A DNA stretch of 64,000 nt from Desulfuromusa sp. (GTDB taxonomy: Bacteria > Desulfobacterota > Desulfuromonadia > Desulfuromonadales > Geopsychrobacteraceae): the NCBI GenBank assembly GCA_027858895.1, contig JAQIBX010000129.1, forward strand, positions 1 through 64,000, given 5' to 3'. Numbering within the stretch: position 1 is the first letter of the stretch; every line of letters starts with the position of its first letter. The notes under the pieces are model-generated. The model had not been told where the DNA came from. It worked only from the letters and a program-made list of their open reading frames with translations, and searched no databases. This document shows positions 47,152 to 55,767 of the stretch, piece after piece. The translations under genes and the position numbers were made by a program.

Positions 47152-48779
47152 CTGATAAACTCCTTGATCTGTTCAATTTCCAAGGGTGCCAGCATGCGGG
47201 AATCGATTTGAAACTGGCTGTCCTGTTGCTTTAATTGGTTGGCGCGCAGTAGCACTGCAGCTCCAAACAGAATATTATAGGCGACGGTGGCCACCTTGCG
47301 TTGCGCAACATCTGCTAAAAAAGAACCACGCACCCACTCGTTAAAAGCACCCATCGCCGGGCCACACCAGATTTGGAAATCAATTTTGCGCGAGGCAACT
47401 CCGCGGTTAGCCCAAACCGGAGATTGACCCAGATACCAGCGAAACACCAGAGCCATTTTATATTTAGAATCGAGCTCTGCTTTCTCTACCTGGCGTGGGT
47501 CACGCAGAGTAAAATAACTGCGGGTTTGTTCCCATACCGTCTCTAGAGGGGTCTTGAAAAAGGTTTTTTCCAGTTTTTCCCGCTCTGTTACAGGCAGCTC
47601 CTCAATACTGTTATAAGCTCGATACAGGTCATAGAGCTTATGGGCTCGAATCGAAAACATGGTGCCGCGTTTCACCACCTGCACCTTGACTCCCATCTCA
47701 AACATATCTCCCGATGGTGCCATAGTGATATCTGCTTGCCGGGTTTCGGCCAGCATTTTCCTGACTTCATCACAGGTTCCCGATTCGATGCATGCCTGAT
47801 TAACCGACCCTGTGACCAGATAAGCAGCTCCCATAGAAAAAGCTGCGGCAGCTGATGCGGGTGTTGAAATGCCACCACCCAGTCCAACCCTGAGTTTATT
47901 GAGATAACCATATTGTTGCTGAAACTGTTCCTTCTGCGCCAGGATGGTTGGAAATAGTGAAAGTGCCGGGCGGTTATCGGTATGTCCCCCAGAATCAGCC
48001 TCAACCGTAACATCCTGAGCCACCGGGATTTCTACGGCCATTGCAGCTTGATCGATTGTCAGATCACCTGATTCAACCAGTTGCCGTAAATATTTCTCCG
48101 GCGACGGGGCGAAAAAACGGGCAGCGACTTCCTCACGTGAGACCTTAGCAATAACCCGGTTTGGGACGACCACCTCACCTGCGGTGTTGCGATAGATGCC
48201 GGCAGTGCGATAGCGAATAATTGGCAAGGTTAAAGAGAGAAAGGCAGACGCCTCAATTAAGCGGATTTCGTGGCGCAGGTAAAGCTCAACCAAAGCCTTT
48301 TCCAATTCTGGTTCGGAAGGGCTATGAATCAGGTTAAAGCCAAAAGGGTGGCCAGACTGTTTTAAGCTGGCAATAGCAACTTCAACATCCTCCAGGCTCT
48401 GCCCTGCTGACCCATAAAAACCGAGCATCCCGGCTCGTCCAAACTCCAGAGCCATTCTGGCGGAACTGATCCCTTTGGCCATGGATCCACCCAGATAGGG
48501 GTAGCGAATGTCATGATCCCGACAAAATTCAGCATCACCCAGATCTTCCATTCGACAAGGAAGGACCATCCCCGAAAATTTCATGGCCGCAGTTTCAGGA
48601 TCAGCTTCTGAATAGATGGTTCCGGCATTCAGCTTTGTTTTGCCCTCATTTGTAGATAAAAATAATGGTTTTTGAATCTGCCGAAGCTGTGAAATAAAAT
48701 CACCATCGGCCCCACTATCAGAATCTATTGGGTGAAACAAACCAAGCGGATCAAAAATCTTTTTTTCTGCAACTTTCAA
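47148..48779 (-). CDS. pfaD: PfaD-like enoyl reductase (2-nitropropane dioxygenase fold)
   Basis: LGLFHPIDSDSG, YLGGSMAKGISSARMALEFGRAGMLGFYGSAG, GLGGGISTPASAAAAFSMGAAYLVTGSVNQACIESGT. TTG start at 48777-48779 with AGGAG 7 nt upstream; the track ORF runs to 48824. Confidence 0.92.
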   Translation of the reverse strand: MKVAEKKIFDPLGLFHPIDSDSGADGDFISQLRQIQKPLFLSTNEGKTKLNAGTIYSEADPETAAMKFSGMVLPCRMEDLGDAEFCRDHDIRYPYLGGSMAKGISSARMALEFGRAGMLGFYGSAGQSLEDVEVAIASLKQSGHPFGFNLIHSPSEPELEKALVELYLRHEIRLIEASAFLSLTLPIIRYRTAGIYRNTAGEVVVPNRVIAKVSREEVAARFFAPSPEKYLRQLVESGDLTIDQAAMAVEIPVAQDVTVEADSGGHTDNRPALSLFPTILAQKEQFQQQYGYLNKLRVGLGGGISTPASAAAAFSMGAAYLVTGSVNQACIESGTCDEVRKMLAETRQADITMAPSGDMFEMGVKVQVVKRGTMFSIRAHKLYDLYRAYNSIEELPVTEREKLEKTFFKTPLETVWEQTRSYFTLRDPRQVEKAELDSKYKMALVFRWYLGQSPVWANRGVASRKIDFQIWCGPAMGAFNEWVRGSFLADVAQRKVATVAYNILFGAAVLLRANQLKQQDSQFQIDSRMLAPLEIEQIKEFIS

Positions 48780-48789
48780 ACTGACTCTC

Positions 48790-49641
48790 CTAAAGGGATT
48801 CCAAAGCTGCCTGAATTTGGTCAACGATCTTCTTTGGGGTCGAAGCCCCAGCCGTCAGACCAATTTTATCGAATTTTCGCAATTCAGCCAGAGGTAATTC
48901 ATCGGCTGTTTCAACGTGCAAAGCCTTGGTTCCACTGGTTTCTATCACCTGCGCTAAGCGCCTGGTATTGCTGCTGTTATAGCCACCTGCAACAATGACA
49001 AAATCGGATTGATCGGCAATGTTGATTGCCTCCCCTTGGCGCATTTTTGTCGCATCACAGATTGTATGCAGAACAACGAGATCAAGACCCTTGCGCTTTG
49101 ATAACTCACGGCTGATTGCATCAAAAATATGCTTATCCTGGGTTGTTTGTGCCGCTAGACAATACTTGAAGTCGGGATTGATATCACACTTCTGGCACTC
49201 TTCAAGACTGTCAAAAACGATGGTATCACCAGCCGCATAGCTCAGCAAACATTTAACCTCTGGATGAGCCTCCTCACCAAACAGGAGAAGAACCCTCCCC
49301 TTATCCGTATTATCTTCAATTAACAGGCAGGCATCTTTCACCTTGGGACAGGTTGCATCAATGACATGAATACCTCGCTGAGAGAGCGAATACTGCACCT
49401 GCTTGGTAATTCCGTGAGCACGAATAACCACGATTGAACCGGCAGGAATATCTTCCGGCGAATCGGCGCTTATCACCCCTTTTTCGGCATACGCTGCAAC
49501 GACCTGGGGGTTGTGAATAATAGAACCGAGAATGTAAATATCCCCGGAGATATTTTTCTTCTCTATTATTTCATCCAACTTATGTAATGCCAGGCTGACC
49601 CCCATACAGAAGCCAGCACTTTTGGCGCGAATGAACTCCAT
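48790..49641 (-). CDS. ispH: 4-hydroxy-3-methylbut-2-enyl diphosphate reductase
   Basis: AKSAGFCMGVSLALHKLDE, VIRAHGITKQV, IDATCPKVKDA, GYNSSNTRRLAQV, LTAGASTPKKIVDQI. Confidence 0.95.
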   Translation of the reverse strand: MEFIRAKSAGFCMGVSLALHKLDEIIEKKNISGDIYILGSIIHNPQVVAAYAEKGVISADSPEDIPAGSIVVIRAHGITKQVQYSLSQRGIHVIDATCPKVKDACLLIEDNTDKGRVLLLFGEEAHPEVKCLLSYAAGDTIVFDSLEECQKCDINPDFKYCLAAQTTQDKHIFDAISRELSKRKGLDLVVLHTICDATKMRQGEAINIADQSDFVIVAGGYNSSNTRRLAQVIETSGTKALHVETADELPLAELRKFDKIGLTAGASTPKKIVDQIQAALESL

Positions 49642-49720
49642 CAAAAACCCCAACAATTATTAATACCATGCTCCACAAACTTTATATTTTGTCATCAAAT
49701 AGGTATCTAAGGCAAGGCGT

Positions 49721-49909
49721 TAAAAGTACGGCTCTATCCACCAAACGAAGGTTGTAGCTTGAAAATTCACTGAAAAGTGCTATTTCAAGCGGATTTCTGA
49801 GTAACGCTTTTTGTTTATTACCACTTTTGTTCAAAAGGTGACTTTCTCTTAGATTTCAAGACATTGAAGTCTAATCACCTTTTTTTCGTGGATAGAACCG
49901 TAAAAGTAC
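49721..49909. mobile_element. MITE-like element (about 172 bp) with TIRs and flanking direct repeat
   Basis: TIR CGGCTCTATCCAC (49729-49741) / GTGGATAGAACCG (49888-49900); direct repeat TAAAAGTAC at 49721-49729 and 49901-49909. Confidence 0.6.
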
Positions 49910-49957
49910 TATTTTAGGTGTCAAGGGTAGATTTTAATTGTAGGGCATTACTCAAAA

Positions 49958-49992
49958 AAAAACACCCAAGTCAATTTTGACCTGGGTGTTTG
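49958..49992 (-). terminator. Intrinsic terminator downstream of tRNA-Gly
   Basis: Minus strand AACACCCAGGTCAAAATTGACTTGGGTGTTTTTTTTT. Confidence 0.8.
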
Positions 49993-49999
49993 AATTTTA

Positions 50000-50074
<75 letters not shown>

Positions 50075-50183
50075 TCAAATGACTCGCCGTAACGAGCGGA
50101 TGTATGTATAGCAAAACGGCTTATCGGGTGTCAATATAAATTTCTATTTTCTAAATATGTAAAAATCTATAAATATCAATAAG

Positions 50184-50774
50184 TTACTTTTTTGCAAAAA
50201 CCTTGAAAAATTTCATAAAATAATCGCCACCGGACCAGACAGTGAGAAATAGTGAAATATAGTAAATAAAAATACCGGCGTTATGCAGTGATGGATAGAG
50301 AAAATCAAATTGCACGCCGAAGAACCAGTAATAGCGATAATGCAACAACAACCCGACTATGGCAATCATTTGAAAAATGGTTTTGTACTTACCGAGATCG
50401 CTGGCAGCGATCACGATCCCTTCAGATGCAGCAATTGAGCGAATCCCGGAAACAATGAGTTCGCGGGAAAGAATCACAAAAACTGTCCAGGCCGGAACCC
50501 GATCCAGGGGAATCAACATGATCAAAGCCGCCATGACGATCAGCTTATCGGCTAATGGATCAAGAAACTTACCAAGGATGGTCACGATGCCCCATTTACG
50601 GGCCAGATAGCCGTCAAGCCAATCAGTCATTGAAGCCGCAGTAAACACAAACGCAGCCCAGAAACAATTCTGCCGCGACTCGAACAACAACAAAAAAACC
50701 ACAATCGGAACTGCTGCAATTCGTGACAGAGTCAGAATGTTTGGCAAATTGAGGAGCTTGACATCACGAGCCAT
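50184..50774 (-). CDS. pgsA: CDP-diacylglycerol--glycerol-3-phosphate 3-phosphatidyltransferase
   Basis: LLNLPNILTLSRIAAVPIVVF, DWLDGYLARKWGIVTILGKFLDPLADKL. Confidence 0.93.
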   Translation of the reverse strand: MARDVKLLNLPNILTLSRIAAVPIVVFLLLFESRQNCFWAAFVFTAASMTDWLDGYLARKWGIVTILGKFLDPLADKLIVMAALIMLIPLDRVPAWTVFVILSRELIVSGIRSIAASEGIVIAASDLGKYKTIFQMIAIVGLLLHYRYYWFFGVQFDFLYPSLHNAGIFIYYISLFLTVWSGGDYFMKFFKVFAKK

Positions 50775-51343
50775 TAGAAATTGTCCTTTGAACGTGAATA
50801 AAAATCAAAGTAGTGCTTAACCTTTTTAACATAGTTCTGCGTTTCTTCAAACGGCGGAATTCCACCATATTTGCGCACCGCATTAGGCCCTGCATTATAG
50901 GCCGCAAGAGCATAATCCAAGTTCAGATCAAAATAATCAAGCATTTTACGCAAATAAAGTGACCCTCCATAAATTGAATCGGAAGGGTCAAAAGGGTTAT
51001 TCACCCCAACCTCACGAGCTGTTTCAGGCATAAGCTGCATCAACCCCTGTGCTCCCTTGATTGAAACAACCTGTGGATTGAAATTACTTTCAACTTTGAT
51101 AACGGCTTTAAGAAGCGATCTGTCAAGCTGAAATTTTTCAGCAAAATGGGTAATGAGTGATTCCAGTTGATATTTCTCCCCTTCGCTTCGGTAAAAAAGA
51201 AATTTATTGGTCGTTGGCACATTGGTGAAATGGACACGACCATGTTCATCAACATGGCGGTAGATTCCAGCCTGTACAGGAGCTGGAGTCAGCATCAAGG
51301 TCAACAGCACAAGAACCGGTATGAGTCGAAAAAGCATAAACAT
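50774..51343 (-). CDS. Lytic transglycosylase (SLT) with DUF4124-like N-terminus
   Basis: GIYRHVDEHGRVHFTNVP, LLKAVIKVESNFNPQVVSIKGAQGLMQLMPETARE, LAAYNAGPNAVRKYGGIPP. Confidence 0.92.
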   Translation of the reverse strand: MFMLFRLIPVLVLLTLMLTPAPVQAGIYRHVDEHGRVHFTNVPTTNKFLFYRSEGEKYQLESLITHFAEKFQLDRSLLKAVIKVESNFNPQVVSIKGAQGLMQLMPETAREVGVNNPFDPSDSIYGGSLYLRKMLDYFDLNLDYALAAYNAGPNAVRKYGGIPPFEETQNYVKKVKHYFDFYSRSKDNF

Positions 51344-51465
51344 GAGTGTTCTATAACCTCTTACAGTCCTTCATGTCAATGTAAAGGGTGAAACGCTTGA
51401 CAACACTGAATTCGGGACAGATAATGCCGTTCAAAATATTCCTCTACGAGACAGATGGTAATGTT

Positions 51466-53079
51466 ATGAAAATCACAACAGATTTTTTGATTATCGGTAC
51501 TGGAATTGCGGGTCTCTCCTATGCTTTAAAAGTGGCTGATAGAGGGACTGTCTCACTTGTGACCAAGCGCGATATCGATATTTCAGCCACCCAGTTAGCT
51601 CAGGGCGGTATTGCAACAGTGTTCTCCGCTGAGGACAGTTTTGCTTCCCATGCCGAAGATACAATGGTTGCAGGCGCCTATCTTTCTGATCCCCAGATTG
51701 TCGACCTGGTCGTCGAAGCCGGCCCTCCAGCGATTCATGACCTGATCGATTGGGGGGTAAAATTCAGCCGCAAGACAGATAATCTGTACGACCTGACCCG
51801 CGAAGGGGGGCATAGTCATCGACGGATTCTCCATGCCAAAGATGCCACCGGTCGAGAAATTGAGCGTGCCCTGGTTGCAGCAGCCCTCAATCATCCCAAT
51901 ATCACCCTTTACCAACACCATATTGCAGTTGATCTCATCACCGAAGGGAAAGTTTCACAAACAAAATTGTCCCAAAATCACTGTCTTGGTGCCTACGTTC
52001 TGGATATAAAAAACAAGGCTGTTATCGCCTTTGGTGCTCAGTTTACCGTTCTGGCAACCGGCGGTGCCGGAAAGGTTTATTTCTATACCTGCAATCCGGA
52101 CATTGCGACCGGTGACGGAATAGCCATCGGTTGGCGGGCCGGAGCCGATGTTGCCAACATGGAATTTATGCAGTTCCACCCGACCACCCTTTATCATCCA
52201 CAAGCCAAATCTTTCCTGATCTCAGAAGCCGTGCGCGGGGAAGGTGGAATTCTGAAGCGTGCTGACGGGTATGCTTTTATGCCTGATTACCACGAGCTGA
52301 AGGACCTGGCCCCACGCGACATTGTTGCCAGAGCCATCGATAGTGAAATGAAAAAAACCGGGGCGGACTGTGTCTATCTTGACATAACCCATAAAGGTTC
52401 CGATTTCATCAAAGATCATTTCCCGATGATTCATGAAACCTGTCTCGGCTTCGGTATTGATATGACCAAAGATCCGATCCCAGTAGTTCCTGCAACCCAT
52501 TATCTTTGTGGCGGATTATGTACCGACAAAAATGGAGAAACTAATATCCGCAATCTGTTTGCGATCGGTGAAGTTGCCTGTACCGGATTACATGGTGCCA
52601 ACCGCTTGGCCAGCAACAGTCTGCTCGAAGGAATTGTGTTTGCCAAAATAGCTGCCGAAGTTTCATTAGCACGGTTCGGAGAACAGCCTGCCCCGAACTT
52701 ACACGTCCCCCCCTGGGATTGCGGCAATGCAACTGATAGCGATGAGGAAGTCATTGTTGTCCACAACTGGGATGAAATTCGCCGCTGCATGTGGAACTAT
52801 GTCGGCATTGTTCGCTCTGACAAACGCCTCCAGCGAGCGATGAATCGGATTCTATTAATTCAGAGGGAAATTGATGAGTATTACTGGGATTTCCTGCTGA
52901 CCTCTGACCTGCTGGAACTGCGCAACATCACCACTGTCGCCAGGCTGATTGTTCAAAGTGCCCTCTCACGCCATGAAAGTCGCGGGCTGCACTATACAAT
53001 CGACTACCCTGAACGTGATGATGTTAATTTCCAGCGCGATACAATCATTCCTGGTTCCACTAATTTAGGTAAAGGATAA
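51466..53079 (+). CDS. nadB: L-aspartate oxidase
   Basis: DFLIIGTGIAGLSYALKVAD, TQLAQGGIATVFS, GGHSHRRILHAKDATGREIE, MQFHPTTLYHP; start taken at MKITTDF. Confidence 0.93.
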   Translation: MKITTDFLIIGTGIAGLSYALKVADRGTVSLVTKRDIDISATQLAQGGIATVFSAEDSFASHAEDTMVAGAYLSDPQIVDLVVEAGPPAIHDLIDWGVKFSRKTDNLYDLTREGGHSHRRILHAKDATGREIERALVAAALNHPNITLYQHHIAVDLITEGKVSQTKLSQNHCLGAYVLDIKNKAVIAFGAQFTVLATGGAGKVYFYTCNPDIATGDGIAIGWRAGADVANMEFMQFHPTTLYHPQAKSFLISEAVRGEGGILKRADGYAFMPDYHELKDLAPRDIVARAIDSEMKKTGADCVYLDITHKGSDFIKDHFPMIHETCLGFGIDMTKDPIPVVPATHYLCGGLCTDKNGETNIRNLFAIGEVACTGLHGANRLASNSLLEGIVFAKIAAEVSLARFGEQPAPNLHVPPWDCGNATDSDEEVIVVHNWDEIRRCMWNYVGIVRSDKRLQRAMNRILLIQREIDEYYWDFLLTSDLLELRNITTVARLIVQSALSRHESRGLHYTIDYPERDDVNFQRDTIIPGSTNLGKG

Positions 53080-53082
53080 ATT

Positions 53083-53358
53083 TTGGATATCAATACAATC
53101 CGGACAAAAATCAATCAACTCGACAATGACCTGTTGCACATATTCAATGAGCGAGCAGCTTTGGCTCTAGAAATCGGTAAGATTAAAAAGCAACTCGACT
53201 TACCGATTTATGACCCAAAAAGGGAAAAATTGATTTTTGACCGGATCCAAAAGGAAAATAAAGGTCCACTGGATAATTCAGCCATTATTCGCCTGTTTGA
53301 GCGGGTAATTGACGAAAGCCGTAGCCTGGAACGGACGCAGACAAAAGGAATCCGCTGA
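53083..53358 (+). CDS. Chorismate mutase (AroQ type), stand-alone
   Basis: 91 aa; IRTKINQLDNDLLHIFNERAALALEIGKIKKQLDLPIYDPKREKLIFDRI. Confidence 0.88.
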   Translation: MDINTIRTKINQLDNDLLHIFNERAALALEIGKIKKQLDLPIYDPKREKLIFDRIQKENKGPLDNSAIIRLFERVIDESRSLERTQTKGIR

Positions 53359-53359
53359 A

Positions 53360-53569
53360 ATGCTGGTTATTATGAAAAGAAAAGCAACTGAGGACAATCT
53401 GGAGCAGGTTAAACAATTTCTGGTTGGACAGGATTGTGATTTTCATCAATCAACCGGAGCCGATCGAATTATTCTTGGGGTGGTTGGTGATACCAGTAAT
53501 ATCAATGGCAAGACGCTCAAGAAAATTGCCGGCGTGCTCGATTATTACAAAATCCCTGCTGAAGAGTAG
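53360..53569 (+). CDS. Stand-alone DAHP-synthase N-terminal ferredoxin-like regulatory domain
   Basis: 69 aa; MLVIMKRKATEDNLEQVKQFLVGQDCDFHQSTGADRIILGVVGDTSNINGKTLKKIAGVLDYYKI resembles the N-terminal domain of type Ib DAHP synthases. Confidence 0.7.
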   Translation: MLVIMKRKATEDNLEQVKQFLVGQDCDFHQSTGADRIILGVVGDTSNINGKTLKKIAGVLDYYKIPAEE

Positions 53570-53582
53570 GAAGGCTAAGCCA

Positions 53583-54134
53583 TCAACCGATAACTTCAGA
53601 CTTGGTAAACACAGTTCGCAGCACCTGCCCTGCCCCTTCAATCGCTTCGCGCGCCCCTTCTTCTCGATCCACCAGGGTCACAATTCCAACCACCTCAAGC
53701 CCTGCTCCAATCGCACGTTCAACCGCCTTCATTGAGGAGCCACCGGTGGTGGTCACATCTTCGACAATGACGACTTTGGAGCCTGGGGGCAGGTTTTTCC
53801 GACCCTCCAACCATTGACCGGTGCCGTGCCCTTTTGGTTCTTTGCGGATAATAAATGCGTGAACGCTGACACCTTCCAGTTGTGCTGCAATGGACGGTGC
53901 CGTCGCAATCGGATCGGCTCCCAGGGTCAAACCACCAACACCATCAATTGTTACGCCAAACTTTTTCAGTTCGTCCCAGAAAGCCTGACCAACCAGCAAC
54001 CCACCGCGTGCATGTAAGGTCGTCTGCTTTCCATCAAAATAAAAATTACTTTTCCGGCCAGATGCAAGGGTAACTTCGCGTTCTTCATAGGATAATTCAC
54101 AAATAATTGTCTTTAATTCTTCTTTAACACTCAT
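53583..54134 (-). CDS. pyrE: Orotate phosphoribosyltransferase
   Basis: FYFDGKQTTLHARGGLLVGQAF, VVIVEDVTTTGGSSMKAVE. Confidence 0.95.
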   Translation of the reverse strand: MSVKEELKTIICELSYEEREVTLASGRKSNFYFDGKQTTLHARGGLLVGQAFWDELKKFGVTIDGVGGLTLGADPIATAPSIAAQLEGVSVHAFIIRKEPKGHGTGQWLEGRKNLPPGSKVVIVEDVTTTGGSSMKAVERAIGAGLEVVGIVTLVDREEGAREAIEGAGQVLRTVFTKSEVIG

Positions 54135-54188
54135 CGCTTTTCTCCTTGAAATAACTTTAAGTATAAATATCTAACAAACTGTTCTATA

Positions 54189-55607
54189 TCAAAAAAGTCC
54201 CAGTTGATTATTATCATGTAACCCCGGAAATTTGACCGGATACTCACCGCTAAAACAAGCATCACAAAAATCAACCTTATGATCACCAAACTGACGCAGT
54301 GTCGTGTGCAAACCCTCAAGACCAAGGTAACAGAGGCTGTCCGCCGTAATGTAGCGGGCAATTTCATCAATCGTATGAGAAGCAGAGATCAGTTCTTTAC
54401 GCGAAGGAGTATCAATGCCGTAGAAACAGGGATAGCTGACCGCCGGGCTGGAAATACGAACATGAACCTCTTTCGCTCCTGCATCACGAATCATCTTAAC
54501 AATTTTTCGCGACGTGGTGCCACGTACAATCGAATCATCGACCACCACCACCCGTTTCCCTTCAAGCACCTCACGAACCGGATTGAGTTTCAGCTTGACC
54601 CCAAAATGTCGAATTGACTGCTGTGGCTCAATAAAAGTACGACCAATATAATGATTACGAATCAAGCCCAACTCAAACGGCAAGCCCGCCTCTTCAGCAT
54701 AGCCCATCGCTGCGGGCATACCGGAATCGGGAACGGCTATCACCAGATCAGCATCTACGGGGTACTGACGTGCCAGTTGGCGACCAAACTCTTTCCGGAC
54801 CGGGTAGACCATCCGGTTAAAGATACGACTGTCAGGACGGGCAAAATAGATATACTCAAAAATACAGGGGGTATTGCGTACTTTCTCCTTAAATGGAAAG
54901 TATGATTTCATCCCTTTCTTATCGATAACAATCATTTCACCCGGCTCGATCTCCCGAATATATTCTGCTTCAATTAAATCAAACGCGCACGATTCAGAGG
55001 AAACCACAAAAGCACCATCCAACTTAGCGATACTCAAAGGTCGAAATCCACTCGGGTCGCGGACAGCAATCATCCGCGTTTCAGTCAGAAAAGCCAGGCT
55101 GTAAGCACCCTTGACCTGTTGCAACGATTCACTGAGCCGCTCAACCAATGAATCGGACTGAGACCGGGCAATCAGATGGATAATGGTTTCAGTATCGGCA
55201 GTGGTCGAAAATATTGAACCGCTCTTTTCCAGCTCATTGCGCAATTCCGGGGAATTTACCAGGTTGCCGTTGTGGGCAACAGCAATGCTGCCACGGGAAT
55301 AATCAACCATGATCGGCTGACAGTTTTTCATGTCATTGCCGCCGGCCGTCGAATAGCGGACATGACCGATTGCGGCACGCCCTGGTAACTTTTCAAAAAT
55401 ATCATCGCGCTTGAAAACATCGGCGACCAGTCCCATACCAAGATGAGCCTTGAGATGCATGCCATCTGACGCGACAATACCGCAACTTTCCTGCCCGCGA
55501 TGTTGCAGTGCATAGAGGCCCAGATAGGTCAGATTGGCAGCTTCCGGGTGACCGAAAATTCCGAATACGCCACATTCTTCATGGAGTTTATCAAACATGA
55601 ATATCAA
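54189..55607 (-). CDS. purF: Amidophosphoribosyltransferase
   Basis: LHEECGVFGIFGHPEAANLTYLGLYALQHRGQES, VVVVDDSIVRGTTSRKIVKMI. Confidence 0.97.
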   Translation of the reverse strand: MIFMFDKLHEECGVFGIFGHPEAANLTYLGLYALQHRGQESCGIVASDGMHLKAHLGMGLVADVFKRDDIFEKLPGRAAIGHVRYSTAGGNDMKNCQPIMVDYSRGSIAVAHNGNLVNSPELRNELEKSGSIFSTTADTETIIHLIARSQSDSLVERLSESLQQVKGAYSLAFLTETRMIAVRDPSGFRPLSIAKLDGAFVVSSESCAFDLIEAEYIREIEPGEMIVIDKKGMKSYFPFKEKVRNTPCIFEYIYFARPDSRIFNRMVYPVRKEFGRQLARQYPVDADLVIAVPDSGMPAAMGYAEEAGLPFELGLIRNHYIGRTFIEPQQSIRHFGVKLKLNPVREVLEGKRVVVVDDSIVRGTTSRKIVKMIRDAGAKEVHVRISSPAVSYPCFYGIDTPSRKELISASHTIDEIARYITADSLCYLGLEGLHTTLRQFGDHKVDFCDACFSGEYPVKFPGLHDNNQLGLF

Positions 55608-55640
55608 GACTCCTTAAGTCAAGTATTTCTAGTAATTCAG

Positions 55641-55763
55641 GCTGTTAGGCTGTAGGTGTTTAGGCTGTAGTAGTTCAGGTGTTTAGGCTGTAGTCTATTA
55701 GGCTATAGGTGTGTAACTAACAGCCTTCAGCCTTCAGCCTTCAGCCTCACAGCCTTCAGCCTG
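55641..55763. repeat. Short-unit repeat array (TTAGGCTGTAGG and CAGCCTTCAG units in opposite orientation)
   Basis: gctgttaggctgtaggtgtttaggctgtagtagttcaggtgtttaggctgtagtctattaggctatagg ... cagccttcagccttcagccttcagcctcacagccttcagcctg. Confidence 0.85.
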
Positions 55764-55767
55764 CCCT

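Noticed and set aside
33455-47211. Many 60-260 aa plus-strand ORFs inside the megasynthase region
   Set aside because: All lie antisense to long domain-rich coding sequences; they are compositional shadows, not genes.
49838-49886. Hairpin GGTGA...TCACC with T tract considered as a plain terminator
   Set aside because: It lies within the TIR/direct-repeat-bounded element and no plus-strand gene ends nearby, so the MITE reading is preferred.
55641-55763. Repeat cluster considered as a CRISPR array
   Set aside because: Units are about 10 bp without unique spacers and there are no cas genes in the window.
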